From positions 1-64,000 of the forward strand of contig DYBL01000112.1 of assembly GCA_019418625.1 (NCBI GenBank): a stretch of 64,000 nucleotides of DNA, read 5' to 3'. The position numbers and the translations under genes are program-made. A model generated the notes under the pieces. It saw nothing but the letters and a program-made list of their open reading frames with translations. It was not told the origin of the DNA and did no database searches. Numbering within the stretch: position 1 is the first letter of the stretch; each line of letters opens with the position of its first letter. Of the stretch, positions 29,027 through 36,544 are shown one piece after another. The DNA is from Clostridiales bacterium (GTDB taxonomy: Bacteria; Bacillota; Clostridia; Oscillospirales; Oscillospiraceae).

Positions 29027-29314
29027 CCGCCATTCCCGGAAAATCGGCATGATCTTCCCGGTTCCTACTATATTCGGCGTGTGGAGAAGAGCCGAAACAC
29101 AATATGTTGATAACTCCGTGGAAAATGTGGAGAACCGGGACGCGGCGGACACCGGAGGAAGAGATCCGGCGCCATCGATTTTCCACGGGGGCGGGCAGGT
29201 GCTGTCCGGCCGGGGGACCATCCTGGCCGGACAGGGGCCGCTGGGCTGGGATTTGCAGGAAATGACAAAAAAGAGCACAAAAAATCTTGCAAAAAGCTGA
29301 AAAAATAAAGCGTA

Positions 29315-29344
29315 TTGACAGCGCCCCCGGGAACGTGATATGTT
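29315..29344 (+). promoter_or_regulatory. Promoter of the LacI-MBL-TctCBA operon
   Basis: TTGACA (29315-29320), 18-base spacer, TATGTT (29339-29344). The leader to the first start codon is about 80 bases and holds the operator. Confidence 0.65.
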
Positions 29345-29394
29345 AAATACAACAAGGGATGGTTCGGCGAGTCCCTGTTTTTTGTAGAAAATTT

Positions 29395-29408
29395 TGAGAA
29401 CGTTCTCA
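29395..29408. promoter_or_regulatory. LacI-type operator
   Basis: TGAGAACGTTCTCA is a perfect 14-bp palindrome with the central CG typical of LacI/GalR operators. It lies 21 bases before the LacI-family start codon, which indicates autoregulation of the operon. Confidence 0.75.
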
Positions 29409-29429
29409 TTTCCCACACAAGGAGCGGTT

Positions 29430-30425
29430 ATGGCTGCCACGATCATAGATGTCGCAAAAAAATGCGGATATTCCAAAGCAACGGTTTCCAGGGCGTTTGC
29501 CTCGCCGGAAACGGTCAGCGAGCGTGCCAAAAAGCGGATCTACGCCGCAGCCAGCGAGCTGAACTACACGCCCAATCCCATTGCCCGGGCCATGGCCCGG
29601 CAAAAGACGGACAATATCTCCTTTGTGGTCCATGAAAACCAGTACCCCGCCATTTTAAACCCCTTTTACTCTCTGGTGCTGGAAGCGATCATGCAGGAGG
29701 CCATGAAGCGGGATTACAGCCTGTTTGTCACCTCCAACGATCACATGCGGCTCCCCACCGGAGATGCGTACATCAAAAAGCACATGGACGGCGTCATTAT
29801 TGCCGGTCAGACGGATGAGGCGTATGTCACCAGCTTCCTCAGCCAGAACATCCCGGTGGTGGTGCTGAACAATCTGATCGAAATGGAGGGGCTCCCCTGC
29901 ATCACCGTGGATAATTACCACGGCGCCAAGGAGGCGGCCGCCTACCTTGTCGGAAGGGGACACCGCCGGATCGGCCTGCTGGCGGGACGGTTTTCTCCCC
30001 GGATCTACGGTGAGCGCTATCAGGGCTATCTGGATGCCCTGGCGGAAGCCGGCATCGCGCCGGACGCCTCCATCGTGCGGGACCTGGACGCAAATGAGAA
30101 GCAGGCGGAGGCCTGCACCAAGGAGCTATTGAAGATGGAGAGCCGGCCCACGGCGCTGCTGTGCACCAACGATACCATTGCCGTGGGGGCCGTGAAGGCG
30201 GTATTGCGGTCCGGGCTGCGGGTGCCGGAGGATATGGCGATCATCGGCTTTGACGACAGCCTGGTCAGCCGGGTCATTGAGCCGGAACTGACCACCGTCC
30301 GCATCGACTCCTACCGGCTGGGGGAACTGGCTGCCAAGCTTTTGTTCCAGCTCATCGACGGCCAGACGCTCCGCCAGGACCGCATCACCATCTCCACAGA
30401 GCTGATCGTCCGCGGCACCACGTAA
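29430..30425 (+). CDS. LacI-family transcriptional regulator of the tct operon
   Basis: A 331-residue LacI/GalR regulator with the helix-turn-helix TIIDVAKKCGYSKATVSRAF and a ligand-binding domain ending in IIGFDDSLVSRVIEPELTTV. ATG 29430 has AAGGAG 6 bases upstream; the frame starts 12 codons earlier within the operator. It is the first gene of an operon with an MBL-fold hydrolase and TctCBA. The effector is probably the transported carboxylate or sugar acid, which is inference. Confidence 0.9.
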   Translation: MAATIIDVAKKCGYSKATVSRAFASPETVSERAKKRIYAAASELNYTPNPIARAMARQKTDNISFVVHENQYPAILNPFYSLVLEAIMQEAMKRDYSLFVTSNDHMRLPTGDAYIKKHMDGVIIAGQTDEAYVTSFLSQNIPVVVLNNLIEMEGLPCITVDNYHGAKEAAAYLVGRGHRRIGLLAGRFSPRIYGERYQGYLDALAEAGIAPDASIVRDLDANEKQAEACTKELLKMESRPTALLCTNDTIAVGAVKAVLRSGLRVPEDMAIIGFDDSLVSRVIEPELTTVRIDSYRLGELAAKLLFQLIDGQTLRQDRITISTELIVRGTT

Positions 30426-30473
30426 TGCCGCATGCAAGAATATGGCCCAGATGCCAGCCAAAGAGGTGAAGGA

Positions 30474-31484
30474 ATGAACATCACATTTGTAAACGTCGGG
30501 TACGGCGACGCGATCCTGCTGGAGACGGACAGCGGCTGCCGGGTGCTTGTGGACGGCGGCGGGAACCTGCCCCAGGAGTTCGCGGGAGACCCCTACCGCA
30601 TCCGCTGCGCGGACTATCTGAAGCTGCGGCAGATCCGGACAGTGGACGCGGTTTTCATTTCTCACATCCATGAAGATCACGTCTGCGGTCTGGCCGCGGT
30701 GCTGCGGGATGTGGAGGCTGGACAGATCTTCGTGCCCTACCCCACGGAGCCGTTCCTGCGGGGCCGCAGACTGGAAGCCGGGGCGGATGCCCCCAGAAGC
30801 GTGCCCCTTTACACGGCGGCGCTGAATGACTACCAGGCGATCCTTCAGACCGCGGCCCAGCGCGGCACGCCCGTCCGTGTGCTCCGGCCCGGAGACCGGC
30901 TGGATCTGGCGGAGGACCTGAAGGCCACCGTGCTGGCGCCCAAGCCCCAGGCCATCCGGGATTACATGGCACTGGTGGAGCAGGCCTATGCACAGGCGGA
31001 CCCCCGGGAGGTGACGCGCCTTCTGACCCGGCTGGATGCCACCTCCAATCATACCAGCTTCCTGCTCCGGTTTGACATCGGCCCCACGGCGTTTTTGACA
31101 GCGGCAGATAACTGTCCCAGCGGCTGGGATGAGGTCGATTTTTCTTTGCTCGAAAATGTAACCGTTCTCAAATTGCCGCATCACGGACAAATTGACAGCA
31201 TTTCCGAACAATATATGCAGAATATGCCGCTGCGCTGTGTCATCACCACCGCATCTTCGGACCGGCGCTATCACAGCGCCAATCCGGAGGTTTACGAGCG
31301 GCTCCTGGCCATGCGGCCGGCCAGCGCACCGCCCCGGTTCCTGTTTACGGACGAGCGGTCCTATCCCCCCTATTTCCATCAGCCTGAAGGATTTCAGGCA
31401 ACCACCCTTGTGATCGATTCCGGTGAGATCCGGCCGGAGTTTATCAAATTAGATACGGAGAAATTAAAGGAGGAAATCAGATGA
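30474..31484 (+). CDS. ComEC/Rec2-like metallo-beta-lactamase-fold hydrolase
   Basis: A 336-residue stand-alone MBL domain similar to the C-terminal domain of ComEC, without membrane segments. The metal-binding motif is SHIHEDHVCG near residue 62; further ligands lie in TAADN and in LKLPHHGQID, the HHG pattern typical of the ComEC group. It starts at ATG 30474 with GAGGTG upstream, and its stop overlaps the start of tctC by 4 bases (ATGA), so translation is coupled to the transporter receptor. ComEC-like single domains can be nucleases or esterases; a lactonase role is possible in this context but unproven. Confidence 0.8.
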   Translation: MNITFVNVGYGDAILLETDSGCRVLVDGGGNLPQEFAGDPYRIRCADYLKLRQIRTVDAVFISHIHEDHVCGLAAVLRDVEAGQIFVPYPTEPFLRGRRLEAGADAPRSVPLYTAALNDYQAILQTAAQRGTPVRVLRPGDRLDLAEDLKATVLAPKPQAIRDYMALVEQAYAQADPREVTRLLTRLDATSNHTSFLLRFDIGPTAFLTAADNCPSGWDEVDFSLLENVTVLKLPHHGQIDSISEQYMQNMPLRCVITTASSDRRYHSANPEVYERLLAMRPASAPPRFLFTDERSYPPYFHQPEGFQATTLVIDSGEIRPEFIKLDTEKLKEEIR

Positions 31485-32500
31485 AAAGCAAGAAACTCTT
31501 ATCCCTGCTTCTCGCTCTGGCCATGGTCATGAGCATCACCGCTTGCGGCGGCAAGACTGAGACTCCCGCCGGGACCGATGACTCCGGAAACACCGACGTC
31601 TCAACTGAGGAACTCAACTGGCCCGAAAAGGAGATCCTGCTCATCCAGCCCTGGAGCCTGGGCGGCGGTCCCGACGTGATCACCCGCCAGATCGCCTCTT
31701 ACAGCGACAAGATCCTGGGCGTGCCCATGATCGTGGAAAACCACACCGGCGGCTCCGGCACCATCGGCATGAACGACTTCCTGGAGGCCGAGGACGACGG
31801 CTATACGCTGTTTTGCTGCAACGGCCCCCTGTTCTCCCTGACGCCCAGCTTCATCAGCGTGGACTACACCGTTGATGATATCAGCCCCATCTGCGGCATC
31901 CGCATCACGGAGTTCGTGGTCCTCAGCAACGCCTCCAGCGGCATCACGGACATCCAGGGCCTGAAGGACTACGCCGCTGCCGGCCATACCATCAAGTACG
32001 CCACCACCGGCGGCCCCGGCAACGACAGCTATACCATGATCTCCGCCCTGTTTGCCATGCTGGACATCCCCTGCGAAGCCGTTCCCTATGACGGCGGCCA
32101 GGAGGCGATCAACGCGCTGGTGGGCGGCCATGTGGATGTGGCCATCGGCTCTCCTCCGACCTATCGCGACTATGTGATCAACGGCCAGCTCAACTGCCTG
32201 GGCACCTTCATTCCCGAGGGCCTGGACGTGGAAGGCATCGGCCATATCCCCTCTTTCAAGGAGCAGGGCATCGACGTGGAGTTCACGGGCATGGACTACC
32301 TGGCTGTCCGCTCCACGGTGGACCCCCGCATCCAGGAGAAGCTGCGTGACTTCGTGCTCCAGGTCTATGCCGATCCCGAGTTCCAGGAGTTCATGGCCGG
32401 CATGGGCATGTCCGCCTGGGAGGCCGACTCCACGGAGATTCTGGGTATGATCGACTCTCAGACTGCGGCAATGGCCAAGTACATCCCCCTGGTTCAGTAA
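31481..32500 (+). CDS. tctC: Tripartite tricarboxylate transporter substrate-binding lipoprotein (TctC)
   Basis: A 339-residue Bug/TctC-type receptor. In this Gram-positive it is a lipoprotein: MKSKK, a hydrophobic stretch and the lipobox SITAC (Cys about 23). The mature part shows LIQPWSLGGGPDVITRQIA, ENHTGGSG and KYATTGGPGND, which shape the carboxylate-binding site. TctC receptors bind citrate, tartrate, terephthalate or similar acids. It overlaps the MBL gene by 4 bases. A GC-only hairpin follows it. Confidence 0.92.
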   Translation: MKSKKLLSLLLALAMVMSITACGGKTETPAGTDDSGNTDVSTEELNWPEKEILLIQPWSLGGGPDVITRQIASYSDKILGVPMIVENHTGGSGTIGMNDFLEAEDDGYTLFCCNGPLFSLTPSFISVDYTVDDISPICGIRITEFVVLSNASSGITDIQGLKDYAAAGHTIKYATTGGPGNDSYTMISALFAMLDIPCEAVPYDGGQEAINALVGGHVDVAIGSPPTYRDYVINGQLNCLGTFIPEGLDVEGIGHIPSFKEQGIDVEFTGMDYLAVRSTVDPRIQEKLRDFVLQVYADPEFQEFMAGMGMSAWEADSTEILGMIDSQTAAMAKYIPLVQ

Positions 32501-32508
32501 TCACCTGC

Positions 32509-32538
32509 GGCGCCCCGGGCCGGAGGGCCCGGGGCGCC
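32509..32538 (+). ncRNA. GC-only intercistronic hairpin between tctC and tctB
   Basis: A perfect 13-bp GC stem (32509-32521 with 32526-32538) with a GGAG loop and no real T-run. It resembles the hairpins after the ABC receptor gene at 18.2 kb and may protect receptor mRNA or reduce read-through. Confidence 0.65.
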
Positions 32539-32563
32539 CACTTTAAAACCGAGGTGAACCGAC

Positions 32564-33028
32564 ATGAAACTCAAATATAACCACGAGATCATTTCCGGAA
32601 TCTTTTTTGCCATTGTCAGCTCGTTCCTGTGGCTGTCCATCCCCTCACAGGTCAAGACCATGGAAAAAACAGCTGTGAACGCCCAGACACTGCCCCGGAT
32701 CGCCATCGGCGGCATGTTCATCTTTGCGATCTGCCTTCTGCTGGAAGGCGTCTTCATGAAAGAGAAAAAGGAACTGACCATCACGAAAGCATCGTTTCAC
32801 TCCGCCGCATTTAAAAAGGAAATGCGCTCTGTCCTCTACTGCCTCTTCCTGGTTGTCTATTGCTTCCTGGTGGAGCCACTTGGTTTTGTAATTTCCACCG
32901 TGATCCTGGTCGTGGCGATCATGGTGTATTACGGTGCCGGAAAATGGTACTATTACGCGATCCCTCTGGCTATGGTCGGCATTGTATACTATGTGTTCCG
33001 AGTCGTGCTGCACGTCTCTCTGCCTTAA
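32564..33028 (+). CDS. tctB: Tripartite tricarboxylate transporter small membrane subunit TctB
   Basis: A 154-residue protein with four hydrophobic helices, poorly conserved as usual for TctB. The first helix follows NHEIISGIFF and the last pair contains EPLGFVISTV. GAGGTG precedes the ATG. Its place between tctC and tctA and its size identify it. Confidence 0.88.
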   Translation: MKLKYNHEIISGIFFAIVSSFLWLSIPSQVKTMEKTAVNAQTLPRIAIGGMFIFAICLLLEGVFMKEKKELTITKASFHSAAFKKEMRSVLYCLFLVVYCFLVEPLGFVISTVILVVAIMVYYGAGKWYYYAIPLAMVGIVYYVFRVVLHVSLP

Positions 33029-33046
33029 CAGGAAAGGAGGATCATG

Positions 33047-34567
33047 ATGGAACAAGTTTTAGGTGGTCTTCAGATCCTGATGACCTGGCAGAATTTTCTG
33101 GTGATCCCCATCGGCCTCATCATCGGCATTGTGGTGGGCGCCATCCCGGGGCTGACCTCTGACCTTGGCATTATCCTGTGCATTCCCCTGACCTATGGAA
33201 TGGACCCCACCATGGCCATCTTGATGCTGCTGGCCATTTACTGCGGCGGCACCTACGGCGGCTCCATTACGGCCATCCTCATCAACACGCCGGGCACCTC
33301 CGCCAACGCGGCAACGCTCTTTGACGGCTATCCCATGACGGTAAAGGGACAGGCGTTCAAGGCGCTGCAGATGGCGCTGTACGCCTCCACCATCGGCGGT
33401 CTCATCAGCGCGTTTTCCCTGCTGTTCCTGGCGCCGCTCATCGCCAAGATCACGCTGCTGTTCGGGCCTGCGGAGTATTTCGCCCTGGCGGTGTTCGGCC
33501 TTTCCGTCATTGCGGGCGTCTCCAACGACAGCATCTTCAAGGGCCTCATTGCCGCCTGCCTGGGCCTTTTCATGACCACCATCGGCGTGGACGCCATTTC
33601 CGGCACGGCCCGGTTCCTCTTCGGCCAGAAGAAGCTGATGGCGGGAATCGACCTGATCATCGCCCTGATCGGCATGTTTGCCATTTCCGAGGTCCTCACC
33701 AAGTCCAAATATGACCCCAAGACGGACCATAAGGTCTATGATGCCAAATCCCTGACCAAGGACAAGATCACCAAGGAGGAGTACCGCCGCTGCCGCAAGC
33801 CCATTGGTATCGGCTCCCTCATCGGCGTGATCATCGGCGCGACGCCCGGCACCGGCGGCGGCCTGGCCGCATTCATCGCCTATAACCAGGTCAAGCAGGC
33901 CTCCAAGCATCCGGAGACCTTCGGCAAGGGCGAGATCGAGGGCGTGGCGGTTTCCGAGTCCGCCAACAACGGCGCCTGCGGCGCCACCATGATCCCCATG
34001 CTGACGCTGGGCGTGCCCGGTGACGGCGCCACCGCCATTTTGATGGGTGCGTTCATGCTCCACGGCATGGTGCCCGGCCCCGCCTTGTTTGCCGAGCAGG
34101 GTGATATCCTGTATGCCATCATGCTTGGCTTGATCGTGGTGAATGTCTTCATGTATATCGTGGGCAACGGCCTGACCCGGTTCTATGCCCATATCACCCG
34201 CATCCCCTACGAGATCCTGGCGCCCATCGTGCTGACGTTCTGCATCGCGGGGTCCTACTCCACCAATAACCGCATTTATGATATCTACATCATCTTGATC
34301 TTCGGCATCGTGTCCTACTTCCTGCGGCGCATGGGCTTCCAGCTGGTGCCCATCCTGCTGGGCATCGTGCTGGGCCCCCTGGCGGAGAAAAACTTCCGAC
34401 GCGCCATCGTGATCTCCGAGGGCAGCCTGGATATCTTCTTCACCCGTCCCATCAGCTGCGCGTTCATTGTGATCGCCATTGTGTCGGTGGTGATTTTCGG
34501 CGTGCGCAATTACAAGGATAAGAAGCAGAAAAAGCAAAACGCGGAGGTATCTGCCCAGGCCAAGTGA
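33047..34567 (+). CDS. tctA: Tripartite tricarboxylate transporter large membrane subunit TctA
   Basis: A roughly 506-residue, 10-12 helix permease. The conserved TctA blocks are visible: GAIPGLTSDLGIILCIPLTY, GGTYGGSITAILINTPGTSA and the internal repeat around GATPGTGGGLAAFIAY and GVPGDGATAILMGA. It exchanges protons or sodium for carboxylates delivered by TctC. ATG 33047 fits the ribosome site better than the ATG at 33044 (GGAGG is 6 rather than 3 bases away). The last gene of the operon, it is closed by the terminator at 34602. Confidence 0.94.
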   Translation: MEQVLGGLQILMTWQNFLVIPIGLIIGIVVGAIPGLTSDLGIILCIPLTYGMDPTMAILMLLAIYCGGTYGGSITAILINTPGTSANAATLFDGYPMTVKGQAFKALQMALYASTIGGLISAFSLLFLAPLIAKITLLFGPAEYFALAVFGLSVIAGVSNDSIFKGLIAACLGLFMTTIGVDAISGTARFLFGQKKLMAGIDLIIALIGMFAISEVLTKSKYDPKTDHKVYDAKSLTKDKITKEEYRRCRKPIGIGSLIGVIIGATPGTGGGLAAFIAYNQVKQASKHPETFGKGEIEGVAVSESANNGACGATMIPMLTLGVPGDGATAILMGAFMLHGMVPGPALFAEQGDILYAIMLGLIVVNVFMYIVGNGLTRFYAHITRIPYEILAPIVLTFCIAGSYSTNNRIYDIYIILIFGIVSYFLRRMGFQLVPILLGIVLGPLAEKNFRRAIVISEGSLDIFFTRPISCAFIVIAIVSVVIFGVRNYKDKKQKKQNAEVSAQAK

Positions 34568-34601
34568 CTGGATACTGCGCCAAAACAGATTCAATGCGAA
34601 G

Positions 34602-34637
34602 AAAAAGAGGGCTTTCCTGCGGAAAGCCCTCTTTTTT
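34602..34637 (+). terminator. Terminator of the tct operon
   Basis: A 15-bp stem (34602-34617 with 34621-34636) ending in T6. Confidence 0.92.
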
Positions 34638-34640
34638 GGA

Positions 34641-34686
34641 AAATTGAAAAAGAAAACCGCTGATTTCGCAAGAAATCAGCGGTTTT
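34641..34686 (-). terminator. Terminator of the tRNA operon
   Basis: On the minus strand a perfect 15-bp stem (34653-34667 with 34672-34686) is followed by TTTTCTTTTT, directly after the tRNA-Met 3' end. Confidence 0.9.
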
Positions 34687-34687
34687 A

Positions 34688-34763
<76 letters not shown>

Positions 34764-34777
34764 ATATGGAACCAAAA

Positions 34778-34863
34778 TGGTGCCGGTGACCGGACTCGAA
34801 CCGGTACAGCATCACTGCCGGGAGATTTTAAGTCTCCTGTGTCTACCATTCCACCACACCGGC
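34778..34863 (-). tRNA. tRNA-Leu (TAA)
   Basis: An 86-base class II tRNA with CCA encoded; acceptor GCCGGTG/CACCGGC, anticodon loop CTTAAAA with anticodon TAA, and a long variable arm (CCCGGCAGTGATGCTG). It is the first gene after the promoter at 34882-34911. Confidence 0.94.
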
Positions 34864-34881
34864 AGCTTTTCGGCAATGAAT

Positions 34882-34911
34882 AGAATACCACAGTGTGCCG
34901 GGTTCTGTCAA
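34882..34911 (-). promoter_or_regulatory. Promoter of the tRNA-Leu/tRNA-fMet pair
   Basis: On the minus strand TTGACA (34906-34911), 18-base spacer, TATTCT (34882-34887). The predicted start lies about 12 bases before tRNA-Leu. Confidence 0.75.
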
Positions 34912-35219
34912 GGGCTTGTGGAAAAAACTTTTCGACAGCCTTCCCTTTCTTTTGCAGCGGCGGGTAAAAAAGAGCCGCTCAGCGCACATCGCCGGGCGGC
35001 CCAAGCGGGTGGGATATTGGAAAGCTTCCGTGATTATGATACACCCGGCGGCCCGGCATTGTAAATAGGAGCTTTTGGCGAGGCCGGTCTTGTTTTGGCG
35101 AACGACGCCGATTGAACATTTTGTAAATCTCCCGCAATCCTCTTCCCAAAGACAAATGTGTGTGCTATACTATACGAAAGAGAGGGCAGCCTCTCTTCCA
35201 CACGAAAGGAGCGATCTCG
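34912..35219. other. Non-coding region upstream of hpf
   Basis: No gene is seen. It holds a direct repeat TTTTGGCGA at 35073-35081 and 35093-35101 (20 bases apart, two helical turns) and the hpf promoter at 35143-35171 (TTCCCA, 17 bases, extended -10 TGCTATACT). Confidence 0.6.
35143..35171 (+). promoter_or_regulatory. hpf promoter with extended -10
   Basis: TGC-TATACT (-10 box 35166-35171) with a poor -35 (TTCCCA at 35143-35148) at 17 bases. The leader is about 40 bases. Confidence 0.6.
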
Positions 35220-35768
35220 ATGAAGTACACTTACGCCTGCAAGAAAGTCTCCCTGAACAATTCCATCAAGGAGTATGCCGAAAAGAAGATCTCCAAGCTG
35301 GAGCGGTATTTCCGGGAGAACGACACCACGGCTTTTGTGACCTTTTCTGTGGAGAAGGATCACCTGTGCACAGTGGAGATCACCATCCGGGACGGCGGAA
35401 CGCTGCTGCGCGCCCAGACCCAGGCGCCGGATGGAGATATGCGCGGCGCCATTGACGCTGCGGTGGGCTATATCGAGCGCCAGATCCTGAAGAACAAGAC
35501 CCGCCTTGCCAAGCGGCTGCGCTCCGAGGGCTTCCCGCCTCCCGCGCCTGCCGATGACTTTGAGGTGGCCGAGGAGAAGGAGTTCAACATCGTCCGCACC
35601 AAGCGCTTTGCCGTCAAGCCCATGAGCGCCGAGGAGGCCATTTTGCAGATGAATCTGCTGGACCACAGCTTCTTCGTCTTCCGCAACAGCGAGGACGACA
35701 GCCTGTGCATCGTCTATCAGCGCAAAAACGGCGGCTACGGCCTCATCGTCACGGACGAGGAGGAGTAA
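35220..35768 (+). CDS. hpf: Ribosome hibernation-promoting factor, long form
   Basis: A 182-residue long-form HPF. Residues 1-100 form the HPF/RaiA domain that blocks the decoding site; residues about 120-180 form the dimerisation domain (VRTKRFAVKPMSAEEAILQM, ending in VYQRKNGGYGLI), which joins two 70S ribosomes into 100S dimers in stationary phase or spores. ATG 35220 follows AAAGGAG; an open frame upstream has no homology. It is monocistronic with its own promoter and terminator. Confidence 0.95.
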   Translation: MKYTYACKKVSLNNSIKEYAEKKISKLERYFRENDTTAFVTFSVEKDHLCTVEITIRDGGTLLRAQTQAPDGDMRGAIDAAVGYIERQILKNKTRLAKRLRSEGFPPPAPADDFEVAEEKEFNIVRTKRFAVKPMSAEEAILQMNLLDHSFFVFRNSEDDSLCIVYQRKNGGYGLIVTDEEE

Positions 35769-35781
35769 GATCTGCATCCGG

Positions 35782-35809
35782 GAGGGCGGCGTCAGCCGCC
35801 CTCTTTTTT
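35782..35809 (+). terminator. hpf terminator
   Basis: GAGGGCGGC (35782-35790) with GCCGCCCTC (35795-35803), GTCA loop, T6. Confidence 0.93.
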
Positions 35810-35817
35810 GCCTGCGC

Positions 35818-35846
35818 TTGCGCGGCGGCGCGGAAGCTGATATACT
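35818..35846 (+). promoter_or_regulatory. Promoter of the PIN-like gene
   Basis: TTGCGC (35818-35823), 17 bases, TATACT (35841-35846). Confidence 0.6.
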
Positions 35847-35900
35847 GAACCAACAGATGCTGTAAAAAGCGGAAAGGATCGAAAAAGAAAGAACAACACA

Positions 35901-36503
35901 ATGAAAATGATATTTTTGGTAGACGGAGACAACAACATCGGCACGGGCCTCAAGGGCATCGACATGCTCTCCCGGGAGGACGCCGTGCTGGTATTTTATC
36001 AAAAGAGCGGCCTGGCCCTCAGCAAGATCCAGAAGCTGTGCGCCGGGACCGAGGCGGACGTGCAGTATATCGAGAGCGTCCGGGGCGGCAAGAACTCCAT
36101 CGACTTCCAGATCATCACGGAGCTGGGGGTGCTGGTGGGCAAGCAGGAGGCGGACTACGCCTATGTCATCAGCCAGGACAAGGGCTACGCCGCCTCCATC
36201 GACGCCCTGCGTGCCCGGTACGCGGACGCCTTCCAGGAGGTGGCACTGCGGCCGTCCATCGAGTCGTGCCTGCACCTGGCGTTCATGCGCCGGGCCTCCA
36301 CGGCGGCGGAATTGAAGGAGGGCCTGATGCGGGAGTACGGCCAGGCCCAGGGCCAGGTCCTGTTCGACCATCTGCAGGCCCTGTTCTGCCCCCCTGCCCT
36401 GCCGGAAAAGGCGGCGGAGAAGCCCGCAAGACCGGCCCGCTCCCGCCGGGGCGGCCGCCGCAAGCGGAGCGCAGAAAAGGCCCCGGAACCCCAGGGCGAA
36501 TAA
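35901..36503 (+). CDS. PIN-like (NYN-type) domain protein with a basic tail
   Basis: A 200-residue protein. Residues 1-120 have the acidic pattern of PIN/NYN nuclease-like folds: FLVDGDNNIGTG at the start, KNSIDFQIITELG in the middle and VISQDKGYAASID later. The C-terminal 35 residues are rich in Arg, Lys, Ala and Pro and probably bind nucleic acid. Function unknown; an RNase role is suggested by the fold only. The ribosome site is weak (AAAGGA about 20 bases off). It has its own promoter and terminator. Confidence 0.72.
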   Translation: MKMIFLVDGDNNIGTGLKGIDMLSREDAVLVFYQKSGLALSKIQKLCAGTEADVQYIESVRGGKNSIDFQIITELGVLVGKQEADYAYVISQDKGYAASIDALRARYADAFQEVALRPSIESCLHLAFMRRASTAAELKEGLMREYGQAQGQVLFDHLQALFCPPALPEKAAEKPARPARSRRGGRRKRSAEKAPEPQGE

Positions 36504-36508
36504 ACGGC

Positions 36509-36544
36509 AAAAACCGCCGTGCCTTTTGGCACGGCGGTTTTTTC
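36509..36544. terminator. Bidirectional terminator
   Basis: A 15-bp stem (36509-36523 with 36528-36542) with a TTTT loop and T6, between the convergent PIN-like and YibE/F genes. Confidence 0.92.

Larger units (their letters stand above)
29027..29429. other. Non-coding region between LysR and LacI genes
   Basis: About 400 bases without a credible gene. It holds a strong isolated hairpin, CTGTCCGGCC (29202-29211) with GGCCGGACAG (29225-29234), no T-run, then the promoter of the LacI operon, a weak leader hairpin followed by T6 (29355-29383), and the operator at 29395-29408. Confidence 0.65.

Noticed and set aside
29049..29300. An 83-codon frame in the LysR-LacI gap
   Set aside because: No ribosome site, no motif, and it spans the isolated hairpin.
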